Below, in pieces: positions 8,919 to 18,576 of a stretch of 63,751 bases of DNA. The translations under genes were made by a program, and so were the position numbers. The first letter of the stretch is position 1, and each line of letters begins with the position of its first letter. Below the pieces are notes generated by a model, which was given only the letters and a program-made list of their open reading frames with translations, was not told the DNA's origin and did no database searches. This DNA comes from Zhongshania aliphaticivorans (GTDB lineage Bacteria > Pseudomonadota > Gammaproteobacteria > Pseudomonadales > Spongiibacteraceae), in contig NZ_CACSIK010000001.1 of NCBI RefSeq assembly GCF_902705875.1, positions 2,257,449 to 2,321,199 of the forward strand, written 5' to 3'.

Positions 8919-11900
8919 TTAAAACTTCACTGTCACACCAGCGAACAGACGTGGACCGTAATCATTAACCTCGCCCAAGTTATCTTCGGTAAAGAAGTAC
9001 TGTGTCTTAGGCTCGCTGAACAGGTTTATCGCTTCAATTTTAATTTTAACGTTTTCAGACACGTTATAAGACGCTCTAGCTTCCCAGACACCGGCATCAT
9101 CTACATAACGAATACGGGTACCATTACTTGTGTAAGGCTGGAAATATTGGCTGCGATACTTATAAATTGCTGCTACGTCAAATTCACCAATCTGGTAATA
9201 AACCTGACCAGAAAATACATGTTTCGAGAAGCCTGGAATATTTGCCGGCGCGATAATACCCTCTGTTAACTGCGTTTTCACACCATTCTCATCAGTGGTA
9301 TATGTGTCACCGTACAAGCTATCTTCAAACTTAAAGTTACTATCGGAATAGTTGTAGCCTGCCTTCACACCAATACCCGTATTCCAACGGTACGAACCAG
9401 TTAACTCTAAGCCATAGATATCGCTGGTATCTTCAGTTGTTACGGTATTTGTGATTGGAAGTGCAACAGTTTCGCCACCAACAACAAAGTTTTCGATCAC
9501 TGTTTGCTGCTCATAGCCACCCACAAATTTCTTATAGTAAATACCTGCCGACAAAATTGTATCGTCGTTAGGGTACCACTCAAGAGAAAAGTCAGCATTC
9601 CAGGACATTAGTGGTTGAGTATCTGGGTTACCAGACCCATTAGCACCTTGAACCAAGTCCGATACCGACGTAGCTGTACCAGTTTCATCCGAATCAAATG
9701 AGCGGCTATATCCTAAGTTAACCGGATCTGCCCTAGACATACCACGGAACAGGCCGCCACGCATAATAACTGTCTCATCGTATTCCCAAACAAAGTTTAC
9801 ACTAGGTAAATATTTGGTATAGCTACCACCACTACTTATACGCTCAACATCGCCATCAATTTCTTGTAGCAATAAACCATTGGTATTGGGATCAGCAGAA
9901 ACAACTTCATAGGCAACACGATAACCCACAGATGTCACGTCTGTTTGAACAATTCTTATACCAAAGTTACCGTGTATGGGGCGCCCTAAAAAGCTGGCTT
10001 CGTAATCTGCCATGATATACGCCGCTAAGGTTTCTTCAGTAACATCTATCGTCCCTGCGCTTTGCTCAATGACATCAGGGTACGCAAATGCTTCACCCTC
10101 TAATGAGGCAAGTGCATTCGCTATACACTTATTATCAAATGCCGCATAACTACTGCCAGTACCCTGTGAAATGGTATCGCCATTTGCATCGACATTGGTA
10201 ATCAAGTTGCCGTCACTAACTGAACTTAAGAAATCTGATTCAGGAAATGAGATAGCGCAAGCATCTATAATAGATTCGCCATCAACTAGGGTATCACCCG
10301 TAACACTGCCACCATACTCTGTTCTAGAGCCATTACCTTGATTGCCACCCAAGCGTAAATAGGTCATCTTGGACGAACGAATACCACCACGAATAGTAGG
10401 AATGAATTCATTCTGAAGGTCGTAATCTAAATCCAATCGAAATGCAGTAATAATATTTTCCGCAACATTCTCACGATCAACACGTGCTCGATAGCCATCC
10501 ATAAAGTTATTCGGATCGGTTACGTCAAAATCTTGCACTGTGAAAGTGGGGATTTCTGAACCCATCGTCCACGTTACAGGGACTCGACTACCCTGACTGC
10601 GAACAGATATCTGCTCTTCAATACGGTTGGTTTTAGAGTAAGACGCATCGAAATCAACCCGTAAACGATCTGTTACACGGTGAGATATATTCAATCCCCC
10701 ACCCTTGTAATCTTCTTCACGGCTATAGCTTTCACCCTGTATATCAGGTCGAACAGTCCCTTCCCAATGCTTAATAACACCACTTTCGGTGGTGACCAAG
10801 GTAGAACCAGTAACACCCGGTGTTACACGCTTCTGCTCAAAGATTAAGTCGTGACGTTCTTCAGCCTGAACACGCTCAGAAAACTGCATATCAAGATTGA
10901 TATCCCAGTCATCATTAGGCTGAAACTGGAAGGCTGCGAAATATGAATCGCGCTCATCCGAGGTTTCATTTTGTCTAAAACCGCGGCTACTGCCAGTCCA
11001 AGCATAAGGAGTACCGCTACTGTAGGCTTCGCCAGTATTTGGATCGATTTCCGTGTTGTAGCCCTGATTACTAGAGCCAGCAACTTGATCTTCACAATCA
11101 CCCGCTGATTCACGGTAAAAACCTTCATTGGTATTACTTGGGTCGTTTAAGCACGCCCACAGTGAACTACCTGAAGGGCTTGAGCTGCGATACTCAGCTT
11201 CTGATTGTGACATTGAACTACTCTGCACACCCAGCGACACACCAAAGGCAGAGCCATTAGAAAACTCGAATTGATCAACATAACTAGCGGTACCACGAAA
11301 GCCGAAATCATCTTGAAGTGAATTATCGACATTTGCCTCATCGGGGTTGTAATTCATTTTGGCATCAATTTGAAATGCTCGGTCACTCGCGTTTAGCGGG
11401 CGCAGCGTTTCAAGTGCAATAACACCAGCCACACCACCTTCTATAATGCTGGCATCCTGGGTTTTGTGTATTGCAATTTTACTCATTAACTCTGACGGAA
11501 ATTGCGAAAAATTCACCGAGCGATCGCCTGAACCATTGGTTGCGCCACGGCCATTAAACGTAGTGGCGCTCAAAAAGGGCCCAAGGCCTCGAATTGAAAT
11601 CTCGGTTGCGCCACCGTTCTCACGATGTGAAGCTGCACCGGTTATAGATTCTAAGGCTTCACCGATCGATAAGGCCGGCAAAGCGCCAATTTCTGACGCT
11701 GACAAACCTTCAACAATAGACGTAGCATCACGCTTGATACCAATCTGATCCTGAATGATTTTTCGGGTACCGAGCACAACCACTTCTTCTATTGCCTGAG
11801 CCGAAGACGACTCTTGCGCAAGGGTCACGCCCGACATTAAAGAGCTGGATACTCCCGCATATAAAATGGTTTTAACCCAAAACGCCAGAGGCCGAGGCTT

Positions 11901-11960
11901 AAAAAAGGTTTGCTGATTAACGGCCGACGAAGATGTTTGATCAATCGATCTAGTTATCAT
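8919..11960 (-). CDS. TonB-dependent outer-membrane receptor for alginate oligosaccharides
   Basis: Outer-membrane receptor of 1013 residues. The frame continues upstream to 12065, but the promoter at 11998-12026 lies inside that extension. The ATG at 11960 has GGAG nine bases upstream, so I start there. An N-terminal export signal of about 45 residues (hydrophobic FWVKTILYAGVSSSLMSG, then TLAQ) precedes a TonB-box-like EEVVVLG. The plug has SIRGLGPF and ends before about residue 200, and the long beta-barrel closes with the terminal Phe typical of barrel proteins (GVTVKF). It resembles the large carbohydrate-associated receptors of marine gammaproteobacteria. Alginate oligomers as cargo are inferred from the adjacent PL6, PL17 and PL7 genes. 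Confidence 0.92.
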   Translation of the reverse strand: MITRSIDQTSSSAVNQQTFFKPRPLAFWVKTILYAGVSSSLMSGVTLAQESSSAQAIEEVVVLGTRKIIQDQIGIKRDATSIVEGLSASEIGALPALSIGEALESITGAASHRENGGATEISIRGLGPFLSATTFNGRGATNGSGDRSVNFSQFPSELMSKIAIHKTQDASIIEGGVAGVIALETLRPLNASDRAFQIDAKMNYNPDEANVDNSLQDDFGFRGTASYVDQFEFSNGSAFGVSLGVQSSSMSQSEAEYRSSSPSGSSLWACLNDPSNTNEGFYRESAGDCEDQVAGSSNQGYNTEIDPNTGEAYSSGTPYAWTGSSRGFRQNETSDERDSYFAAFQFQPNDDWDINLDMQFSERVQAEERHDLIFEQKRVTPGVTGSTLVTTESGVIKHWEGTVRPDIQGESYSREEDYKGGGLNISHRVTDRLRVDFDASYSKTNRIEEQISVRSQGSRVPVTWTMGSEIPTFTVQDFDVTDPNNFMDGYRARVDRENVAENIITAFRLDLDYDLQNEFIPTIRGGIRSSKMTYLRLGGNQGNGSRTEYGGSVTGDTLVDGESIIDACAISFPESDFLSSVSDGNLITNVDANGDTISQGTGSSYAAFDNKCIANALASLEGEAFAYPDVIEQSAGTIDVTEETLAAYIMADYEASFLGRPIHGNFGIRIVQTDVTSVGYRVAYEVVSADPNTNGLLLQEIDGDVERISSGGSYTKYLPSVNFVWEYDETVIMRGGLFRGMSRADPVNLGYSRSFDSDETGTATSVSDLVQGANGSGNPDTQPLMSWNADFSLEWYPNDDTILSAGIYYKKFVGGYEQQTVIENFVVGGETVALPITNTVTTEDTSDIYGLELTGSYRWNTGIGVKAGYNYSDSNFKFEDSLYGDTYTTDENGVKTQLTEGIIAPANIPGFSKHVFSGQVYYQIGEFDVAAIYKYRSQYFQPYTSNGTRIRYVDDAGVWEARASYNVSENVKIKIEAINLFSEPKTQYFFTEDNLGEVNDYGPRLFAGVTVKF

Positions 11961-11997
11961 GAGTGAAGCTCCACTTTTATGATTTTCTTTGGCCCGA

Positions 11998-12043
11998 ACT
12001 ATACTCAAGTCAGATATTAAGGTCAACCAATCCATCTGACCGA
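11998..12043 (-). promoter_or_regulatory. Promoter with GntR-type operator for the receptor-lyase-transporter operon
   Basis: On the minus strand, -35 TTGACC (12021-12026), a 17-base spacer and -10 TATAGT (11998-12003). GGTCA-N11-TGACC spans 12021-12041. Architecture and sequence match the SDR-kdgK promoter, including the GATATTA block in the spacer. It fixes the receptor start downstream at 11960. Confidence 0.75.
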
Positions 12044-12060
12044 AATTAGAACCAGGAATT

Positions 12061-12652
12061 ATCATTTATTTATTGTTTTATGTTTTTATAAAAAATACTG
12101 AAATTACATAGACTTAGGAAAATTAGAAACGCACTCCAGAACTCAAACTCACAGAAACCCCATTAAAATCTTTCTAAGTTTCATATTTAAACCTGAGTAA
12201 CTAAAGATTACAAAAAAGCCCCAATTCCGTGCACAATAAAAATTGATCAGACCAAAACATTAAAAACATTAAGCACTAAGAACATTAAGCAAGCATTCCA
12301 GCATCTTAAACGTCACTACTATCAATGTAGTTCAAAAACGTAAAACCACAATCGAAGCGAGTTATTTATATATTTACAGACTTCACCCCCTTCACTAACA
12401 ATATAAGCTAATAGCATCAGATCAGGCACACCCAGCTCACCGAAGGAAATATGCAATTAAGCTACACGTTAGAAAAATAAAGGCGATGAGCATGATTAAA
12501 TCTCACCAAATTAGGTATCACGCTCTCGTTAGCATCCTTTAAGTAATAAACGATCAGCATCACCATTTAACGAGAAAGCCCGTAATACGTAATAAAAAAG
12601 TCATTGATTGATATTTTATACTCTGAAAAACAACACAAATATTTGGAGAATC
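12061..12652. other. Intergenic region between receptor and PL7 genes
   Basis: About 590 AT-rich bases without a convincing gene. It holds TTGATC-A-GACCAA at 12243-12255, a variant of the alginate operator, followed by three copies of AACATTAA starting at 12256, 12265 and 12281. No clear promoter for the PL7 gene was found. The region may contain a long leader for PL7, but nothing in it shows a riboswitch. Confidence 0.6.
12243..12255 (+). promoter_or_regulatory. Operator-like palindrome upstream of PL7 gene
   Basis: TTGATC-A-GACCAA is a 13-base near-perfect palindrome sharing the GACCAA arm with the two alginate promoters. It lies about 400 bases before the PL7 start and about 240 bases from the receptor promoter, so it could serve the PL7 gene or act as an auxiliary site. 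Function is inferred. Confidence 0.4.
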
Positions 12653-13552
12653 ATGCGCAAGTTAATAGTGATACAAATGGCCCTAGCAACATACGCACTA
12701 ATTCCATGCAAGGCCTGGACACAGCCCCAAGATATAGCACAAATGCAAAAAAACACGCCCACGAGTAAAGAGGCCTCAACCCCTCCATCTGAAAATTTTG
12801 ATCTAAAACAATGGAAAATTACGCTACCCGTGAGTAAAAATTATTACTTCGGTAGCGATGACCAGTCCGCCGCGGAAATTTTACCAGGAGAAAATTGCAA
12901 CACCTCACACTATTTAGGTCAGCCTCTGGATAGTGGTTACCAAGATAAAAACTACTTTTACTCCTCGTCTAAGGGAGCAATGATATTCAAAGTTCCGCTT
13001 ATTGGTGGGGCCTCTACGATATCGTCAAAATATGTTCGTAGTGAGTTACGAGAACTCTACAATTGGCAGCCTTGCGGAGATGATAGCACCGCAAACTGGT
13101 CATCAAACGGTAGCCATTCACTTTCAGCCACACTAAAAGTCGTAGACTATTACGCTGAAGATCCACAAACGGTCGTTGGACAAATTCACGCCAAAAATTC
13201 CGAAAAAGCCTTACTTAAATTACAATGGGATGGCCCCAGCGCCGCTCTCAGAGCAATCATTAATACCGACCCATCACATGGAAATCCTTTCAGTATCGAC
13301 ATGGGCCTGATACCAGGAAGTAAAGAATGGCGTTATCTCATTACCCTTGAGAACAACACCTTAACAATTTCTGTCACTGGCGATGAAGCAACAGTTAGCA
13401 AATCCGTTACCTTTGGCTCTCAGGGTATGAGCGGAGACTGGCGAAATCATGTGTTTTATTTCAAAGCCGGAAATTATGTCCAAGCTGATAAATACAGCGG
13501 CGGAAATTTTGAAGTTCACTTTAGTAATTTACACATAAGTCACCGCAGTTAA
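12653..13552 (+). CDS. PL7 alginate lyase, secreted
   Basis: Endolytic alginate lyase of 299 residues, of the single-domain PL7 type with an N-terminal extension. All three family motifs are present: RSELR (Arg129-Arg133), QIH (177-179) and YFKAGNYVQ near the C-terminus. These hold the catalytic Arg, Gln, His and Tyr. QIH rather than QVH is often associated with activity on polyG or mixed blocks, a weak inference. A Sec signal (MRKLIVIQMALATYALIPCKA) precedes a Thr/Pro/Ser-rich linker to about residue 48. The ATG at 12653 is chosen over an upstream frame because GGAG lies just before it. It is divergent from the receptor gene and would make the initial cuts for import. Confidence 0.93.
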   Translation: MRKLIVIQMALATYALIPCKAWTQPQDIAQMQKNTPTSKEASTPPSENFDLKQWKITLPVSKNYYFGSDDQSAAEILPGENCNTSHYLGQPLDSGYQDKNYFYSSSKGAMIFKVPLIGGASTISSKYVRSELRELYNWQPCGDDSTANWSSNGSHSLSATLKVVDYYAEDPQTVVGQIHAKNSEKALLKLQWDGPSAALRAIINTDPSHGNPFSIDMGLIPGSKEWRYLITLENNTLTISVTGDEATVSKSVTFGSQGMSGDWRNHVFYFKAGNYVQADKYSGGNFEVHFSNLHISHRS

Positions 13553-13721
13553 TACTACTAGCAATAGTGCATTATTAATCGTGGCTAAGGTATTCAGACA
13601 ATCATCTTAATTTTTTCTATTAACAATGTTATTAACTCATTTTTATTATCATAAATTACAAAAACTAATGATATTATGAATATTATTTTCTCTTTAAACA
13701 TAAAAACTAATGAGGCCATAC

Positions 13722-14129
13722 ATGAAAAAGACTCTCGCATTAGTTGCTCACGACCACAAAAAGCCTGAGCTGATTCACTGGGCAACTGAGCACAAACTTG
13801 AGCTAGAAAAACATGCACTTGTTGCAACTGGAACTACTGGCGGTTTGCTACATAAAGCATTAAACCTCCCCATCACCTGCTTCAAAAGTGGCCCACTTGG
13901 TGGCGACCAACAAATTGGCGCCCTCATTGCAGAAGGTAGATTGGATTGTTTAGTTTTCTTTTGGGACCCACTTAATCCAGCCCCCCACGACCCTGATGTA
14001 AAAGCACTTCTTCGACTTTGTTCAGTCTGGAATCTTCCTGTTGCGTGCAATACCGCAACGGCCGACATGCTAATCACCTCGCCCTTATTCTTTGAAGGTA
14101 CATACAAACGCGACATCCCTAATATATGA
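13722..14129 (+). CDS. mgsA: Methylglyoxal synthase
   Basis: Converts dihydroxyacetone phosphate to methylglyoxal and phosphate, relieving triose-phosphate build-up when phosphate is short. It has 135 residues and a start at the ATG with GAGG six bases upstream. Conserved segments are VAHDHKK (His10), [18 protein letters not shown] (Asp62) and [13 protein letters not shown] (His89). These align with E. coli His19, Asp71 and His98 by a constant offset of nine. It is transcribed alone between the alginate locus and gap-pyk, converging on pyk. A safety valve for the triose flux from KDPG cleavage would fit this position. Confidence 0.95.
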   Translation: MKKTLALVAHDHKKPELIHWATEHKLELEKHALVATGTTGGLLHKALNLPITCFKSGPLGGDQQIGALIAEGRLDCLVFFWDPLNPAPHDPDVKALLRLCSVWNLPVACNTATADMLITSPLFFEGTYKRDIPNI

Positions 14130-14161
14130 ATAGATTCGGGAAAGGAAGCCAGTTTACAGGC

Positions 14162-14187
14162 AAAAAAAATCGCGCATAAAGCGCGAT
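14162..14187 (-). terminator. Terminator of the gap-pyk operon
   Basis: ATCGCGC (14169-14175) and GCGCGAT (14181-14187) form a stem with a five-base loop, followed on the minus strand by a run of seven to eight T. It lies 27 bases beyond the pyk stop. Confidence 0.82.
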
Positions 14188-14213
14188 AAAGGGATTGAGC
14201 TAAACCTCAGCTT

Positions 14214-15662
14214 TTAGCCTAGGCAGCCACCGACAGTAACTATTTTAAGCGTGTTGGTTCCACCGTGGACGTTATTGTAATCGCCCTTTGAAAGAATCAC
14301 CCAATCACCCTCGTTAACTAAGCCGCGACGCTGAAGTTCAGCAACGACATTTTCATTCATCTTATCTGCTGGCACCTCTGCCACCTGATAACTCACCGGC
14401 ATCACATTTCGATACAGGGCAACACGGCTTTCTGTTTTTTCATTTGGTGTAAAGGCAAACACTGGCGTATCGGAACAAATACGGCTCATTAATAGTGGTG
14501 TATTACCGGTTTCAGTCAAACTAATAATAGCCGACACACCCTGCATATGATTTGCTACATACATTGCCGCCATGGCAATTGACTCATCGGCAGCAACAAA
14601 GTTTTCATTAAGCCTATGCGATGACATTCTTGCATCTGGATGTTTTTCTGCACCCAAAATCACACGATCCATTGCCGCAACCGCTTCAACGGGAAAACGC
14701 CCCGCCGCTGTCTCGCCAGATAACATGACCGCATCTGTTCCATCGAGCACCGCATTGGCTACATCAAAAACTTCAGCACGAGTTGGCAAGGGACTATCAA
14801 CCATACTCTCCATCATTTGAGTGGCAGTGATAACCACTTTTTGTAAAGCTCGGCTTCGGTTGATCAGATGCTTTTGAACACCAATTAATGCCGCATCACC
14901 AATCTCTACGCCAAGATCACCTCGTGCAACCATCACTACGTCTGAGGCACGAATAATATCGTCGAGCAAATCATGGTCCTGAACCGCTTCCGCGCGTTCA
15001 ATTTTACTCACTATGCCGGCATTGCCACCCGCATCTGTCAATGCCTTACGCGCACGATTAAGGTCGTCAGGGCTGCGAACAAAGGAAACAGCAAGATAGT
15101 CCACATCAATATCAGCAGCGAGGCGGATATCACTAAAATCCTTTTCAGTTAAGGCACTTGCAGCCAAGCCACCACCTTCAAGATTAATCCCCTTATTGTT
15201 AGACAGCTTACCGCCAACAATAACGCGCGTCACAATTCTCGTCCCAATCTTGTTTTCTACTTCAAGAACAAGCCGACCATCATCAAGTAATAACCTATCA
15301 CCGACCGAGACTTCTTCCGGCAAGCTGGTGTAATCCAAGCCAACCGCCTCAGCATCACCGCCATCACTCGGTAGGCTGGCATCCAATGCGAATATTTGGC
15401 CATTTTCTAATTCAACTGGGCCATTAGAAAACCGCGATATTCTAACTTTTGGTCCCTGTAAATCACCGAGTACAGCGACACTCCGGCGGTGCTTTTTAGC
15501 AATTGCCCGCACCTCTTCGGCGCGACGGCGATGATCGTCTGCACACCCATGCGAAAAATTTAAGCGCACAACATTAGCACCCGCAAGAACAAGCTTTTCT
15601 AGTACACCTTCGCCATCTGTAGCAGGCCCTAAGGTTGCAACTATTTTTGTGCGTCGAATCAT
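14214..15662 (-). CDS. pyk: Pyruvate kinase
   Basis: Final glycolytic kinase, phosphoenolpyruvate plus ADP to pyruvate plus ATP; 482 residues. It opens with [15 protein letters not shown] and RLNFSHG, carries the active-site segments [10 protein letters not shown] and [12 protein letters not shown], and has TATQMMESM. The B domain sits at about 70-170 and the C-terminal allosteric domain at about 345-482. The start overlaps the gap stop by four bases (ATGA type), so translation is coupled to gap. Together they carry ED-derived glyceraldehyde 3-phosphate down to pyruvate, and a HexR box at the operon front suggests common control with the ED genes. Confidence 0.96.
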   Translation of the reverse strand: MIRRTKIVATLGPATDGEGVLEKLVLAGANVVRLNFSHGCADDHRRRAEEVRAIAKKHRRSVAVLGDLQGPKVRISRFSNGPVELENGQIFALDASLPSDGGDAEAVGLDYTSLPEEVSVGDRLLLDDGRLVLEVENKIGTRIVTRVIVGGKLSNNKGINLEGGGLAASALTEKDFSDIRLAADIDVDYLAVSFVRSPDDLNRARKALTDAGGNAGIVSKIERAEAVQDHDLLDDIIRASDVVMVARGDLGVEIGDAALIGVQKHLINRSRALQKVVITATQMMESMVDSPLPTRAEVFDVANAVLDGTDAVMLSGETAAGRFPVEAVAAMDRVILGAEKHPDARMSSHRLNENFVAADESIAMAAMYVANHMQGVSAIISLTETGNTPLLMSRICSDTPVFAFTPNEKTESRVALYRNVMPVSYQVAEVPADKMNENVVAELQRRGLVNEGDWVILSKGDYNNVHGGTNTLKIVTVGGCLG

Positions 15663-16702
15663 GCTGCGTGACTTCCTTGGTCGTTTTTAGCTGGTTTAGC
15701 GACAGCCATAAGCGCTTTACAATTATCTAACATCCGGTTTGAAAAACCCCATTCATTATCGTACCAAGCCATAACTTTTACCATCCGGCCATTAACCTTA
15801 GTTTGCGCAGCATCAAAAATTGACGACGCAGACTGATGATTAAAATCAATGGATACCAAAGGCTCTTCGTTATAGACCAAAATGCCAGACATTGCGCCAT
15901 TTGCAGCAGTCTGAATAAGGTTGTTCACCTCTTCTATTGAGGTTTCTCGGCTTGCTATAAAGTTAAAATCAACCAGTGACACATTAATAGTGGGAACCCG
16001 AACTGCCATGCCATCTAGTTTACCGGCCAATTCTGGTAGCACAAGTCCCACAGCCGAAGCCGCACCGGTTTTTGACGGAATCATAGATTGCCCAGCTGCT
16101 CGCGCACGATAGACATCACTGTGATAAACGTCGTGTAAGTTTTGATCATTGGTAAAGGCATGAATAGTCGTCATCGAACCCTGCTCGATGCCAATACCAT
16201 CATTTAACACTTTTGCCAGCGGTGCTAAACAATTGGTTGTACATGAGGCATTCGAAATAATTTTACTATCTGCATTTAAAACATTTTCATTAACACCAAA
16301 TACAACCGTCGCATCTACTCCACTACCTGGTGCCGATACAATAACTTTAGTTGCACCTGCGGCTAAATGAGCCGCCGCTTTTTCGCGGGAGGTAAACAAG
16401 CCTGTGCACTCAAAAACAACATCCACAGCTAATGCTTTCCAAGGTAAGTCAGCTGGGTTTCTTTCCGCGAAGGTACGAATTTTATCGCCGTTTACGATAA
16501 GCGCATCGTCTTCTGTTTCAACCGTCCCATTAAAACGGCCATGAACTGAATCATAGCGTGTTAAATGCGCGTTCATGGCGTTGTCAGCCAGATCGTTAAT
16601 CGCCACCAGCTCGATGGTGTCGTTATAAGATGACTCATACAACGCTCGGAGAATATTACGACCGATACGGCCATACCCATTGATTGCAGCACGAATTTTC
16701 AT
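15659..16702 (-). CDS. gap: Glyceraldehyde-3-phosphate dehydrogenase, type I
   Basis: Oxidises and phosphorylates glyceraldehyde 3-phosphate; 347 residues from the ATG at 16702. An in-frame ATG two codons upstream lies too close to the GGGGG ribosome site, while the chosen one is eight bases away. The Rossmann motif NGYGRIGRN is at the N-terminus. NDLAD near residue 37 suggests NAD rather than NADP use. Catalytic Cys154 is in SNASCTTNC, with a His in [10 protein letters not shown]. The sequence ends with a short polar tail. It is first in the gap-pyk operon, divergent from hexR. Confidence 0.95.
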   Translation of the reverse strand: MKIRAAINGYGRIGRNILRALYESSYNDTIELVAINDLADNAMNAHLTRYDSVHGRFNGTVETEDDALIVNGDKIRTFAERNPADLPWKALAVDVVFECTGLFTSREKAAAHLAAGATKVIVSAPGSGVDATVVFGVNENVLNADSKIISNASCTTNCLAPLAKVLNDGIGIEQGSMTTIHAFTNDQNLHDVYHSDVYRARAAGQSMIPSKTGAASAVGLVLPELAGKLDGMAVRVPTINVSLVDFNFIASRETSIEEVNNLIQTAANGAMSGILVYNEEPLVSIDFNHQSASSIFDAAQTKVNGRMVKVMAWYDNEWGFSNRMLDNCKALMAVAKPAKNDQGSHAA

Positions 16703-16730
16703 AGCCATTACCCCCTGTCACTTTCGATAG

Positions 16731-16745
16731 CGTTATTTAATTACA
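16731..16745. promoter_or_regulatory. Weaker HexR-like box before gap
   Basis: CGTTATTTAATTACA matches the HexR palindrome at 11 of 15 positions and lies about 30 bases before the gap start. One arm (AATTACA) is intact. A second weak binding site is possible. Confidence 0.4.
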
Positions 16746-16781
16746 AGATAACACTTTGAAAAGCAGGTTAAAACACCGTAA

Positions 16782-16796
16782 TGTAATTAAATTACA
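16782..16796. promoter_or_regulatory. HexR operator in the gap/hexR divergent region
   Basis: TGTAATT-A-AATTACA is a perfect palindrome about its central base and equals the known HexR consensus. It lies between the divergent gap-pyk and hexR genes, about 80 bases before gap and about 140 before hexR. A TATAGT (16802-16807) on the plus strand just after it could be the hexR -10, implying autoregulation. Confidence 0.85.
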
Positions 16797-16933
16797 CAAA
16801 GTATAGTGCTAGTGTTGTTTATATTTACCCTATCAAGCACCAGCTTATTGAAAACATTAAGAATTCGGGTAATGTGCGCTGCTTAACTTATTCTAATTTG
16901 CGGTTACACTCCGCCAAGATCGGAACACAATTC

Positions 16934-17827
16934 ATGAATATTCTGCATCTCGTCAAAATACAACGTGATCAACTCAGTAAAGCTGAGGCTAAAGTTGCAG
17001 ATGAAATACTGGCCGCACCTGATGACATGATCAATATGCCAACTGCTGAACTCGCTCGCCGAGCCGGTGTAAGTGACCCAATGGTGTCTCGATTTTGCCG
17101 CAGCTTAGGCTGTAATAGCTTTCCTGAATTTAAAGTACAGCTTGCTAAGGCCCTGGCCCACCGTGCCAGTTTTATCAGTGAGTCAGTCTTTAAAGGGGAC
17201 CCAGCGCATACCGTCATTGAAAAACGCATCAACGCAAATCAAGCAGCACTTGAGTATCTTCGCAGTCACCTAGACGCTAGCGCCGTGGATGCCGCTGTAC
17301 AAGCAATGGGACAAGCAAGGCAGATTATCATTGCCGGCATGGGTGGCGCCGCCGCCATAGCGCAAGACGCGCAGCACAAACTGTTTCGTTTGGGAATTCC
17401 AACAGTTGCTTATGACGACCATTTAATGATGCGCATGGCAGCAGCAGGAGCTAGCACACAAGACTGTTTTTTAGCGTTTTCCGTTACTGGCCGCACCACG
17501 GCGATGATAGAGATCGCGGAACTGGCAAAACAAAGTGGCGCAACGCTAATAGCAATCACCACCCCCGAATCGCCACTTGCGGCATTATCTGACATCACTA
17601 TTACATCAGGTAACGAACTCGAAGACACGACGATTTATGTGCCAATGACGACGCGAATTATCATTCTAACCATCATTGATATCATCTCAACCGCCCTAGC
17701 CCTAGCTCAAGGACCGGAAATTGAAGCGCAATTAAAGAAAGTGAAACACAGTCTTGACGGTACCAAACTTGAGCTAAACACTGACATAGAGGCCGAAACA
17801 GATCAGCCTCCCTCACAACACAATTAA
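16934..17827 (+). CDS. hexR: HexR, RpiR-family regulator of ED and central carbon genes
   Basis: Transcription factor of 297 residues. The N-terminal RpiR helix-turn-helix (about 1-77) has ELARRAGVSDPMVSRFCRSLG. The SIS sugar-phosphate domain (about 125-260) has IAGMGGAAAIAQDAQHKLFRLG and SVTGRTTAMIEIA. KDPG is the established HexR effector in gammaproteobacteria. The start at 16934 has GGA nine bases upstream and gives the usual MNILHLVKIQRDQLSKAE opening; the longer frame adds 20 atypical residues. It converges on eda with six bases between stops. Palindromic HexR boxes stand before gap, edd and far upstream of glk, so these are the probable regulon here. Confidence 0.94.
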   Translation: MNILHLVKIQRDQLSKAEAKVADEILAAPDDMINMPTAELARRAGVSDPMVSRFCRSLGCNSFPEFKVQLAKALAHRASFISESVFKGDPAHTVIEKRINANQAALEYLRSHLDASAVDAAVQAMGQARQIIIAGMGGAAAIAQDAQHKLFRLGIPTVAYDDHLMMRMAAAGASTQDCFLAFSVTGRTTAMIEIAELAKQSGATLIAITTPESPLAALSDITITSGNELEDTTIYVPMTTRIIILTIIDIISTALALAQGPEIEAQLKKVKHSLDGTKLELNTDIEAETDQPPSQHN

Positions 17828-17833
17828 GCTGGC

Positions 17834-18463
17834 TTAGCTGGTCGCCAAACCCGCAGCCAAGCGAGACAAGCGCTCAATTTCGGCCCAATCGCCTGCGGCA
17901 ATAGCAGCCTTATCCAACATCCAAGTACCGCCCACGCAGGCAACACTGGGCAAACTTAAATACTCTGCTGCATTACCGGGGTTAACACCGCCTGTAGGGC
18001 AAAAAAGCAACTGCGGTAAAGGACCAAGTATCGATTTCAACATCGGCACACCACCAGCCGCCTCAGCGGGGAAGAATTTTAAGTGACGCTGGCCGTGCTC
18101 AAGCAATAACATCGCCTCGCTAGGGCTATTAACACCTGGCAGCAAAGGAATTTGCTCTTCTTGGGCAGCCTTAAGCAAAGACAAGGTACAACCAGGACTA
18201 ACTAAAAACTCAGCACCCGCCGCCTTTGCTTTGCGCACATCTTCAGGCGTAATAACAGTGCCAGCACCAACAACCGCATCAGGCAAGGCTTTACTAATTG
18301 CGCTGATTGCCCCCAAACCAAACTCGGTACGCAGCGTTACCTCCAAGACTTTAAGACCGCCGTTATAAAGCGCAGTCGCCAAAGGCACAGCGTCTTCCGC
18401 ATGGTCAATTACAATTACCGGAATAACGGGACACATTGTCATTATTTCATCTAAGTTTTTCAT
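17834..18463 (-). CDS. eda: KDPG aldolase
   Basis: Cleaves KDPG to pyruvate and glyceraldehyde 3-phosphate, the meeting point of the ED route and alginate catabolism. It has 209 residues. The catalytic residues are all there: EVTLRT (Glu and Arg) near residue 40 and the Schiff-base Lys in HLKFFPAEAAGG. VGAGTV and CVGGTW complete the phosphate site. The chosen ATG has GGAAAAG upstream; the longer frame lacks a site. It is last in the edd-zwf-pgl-eda order with a 113-base gap to pgl, so it may have an extra promoter that I cannot see clearly. Confidence 0.95.
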   Translation of the reverse strand: MKNLDEIMTMCPVIPVIVIDHAEDAVPLATALYNGGLKVLEVTLRTEFGLGAISAISKALPDAVVGAGTVITPEDVRKAKAAGAEFLVSPGCTLSLLKAAQEEQIPLLPGVNSPSEAMLLLEHGQRHLKFFPAEAAGGVPMLKSILGPLPQLLFCPTGGVNPGNAAEYLSLPSVACVGGTWMLDKAAIAAGDWAEIERLSRLAAGLATS

Positions 18464-18576
18464 TCTACTTTTCCAAATTTTTATGTTGATATTAGGAGCA
18501 GCCAGCAATGACAACACTCCACAGAGTTACTAATTCGTCCATTTATAAGAGGCCAGCAACTAACTTAATACTAAAA

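Noticed and set aside
11961..12065. N-terminal extension of the TonB-dependent receptor
   Set aside because: The extension contains the receptor's own -35/-10 and operator, so it cannot be translated from that promoter; the internal ATG has a good ribosome site.
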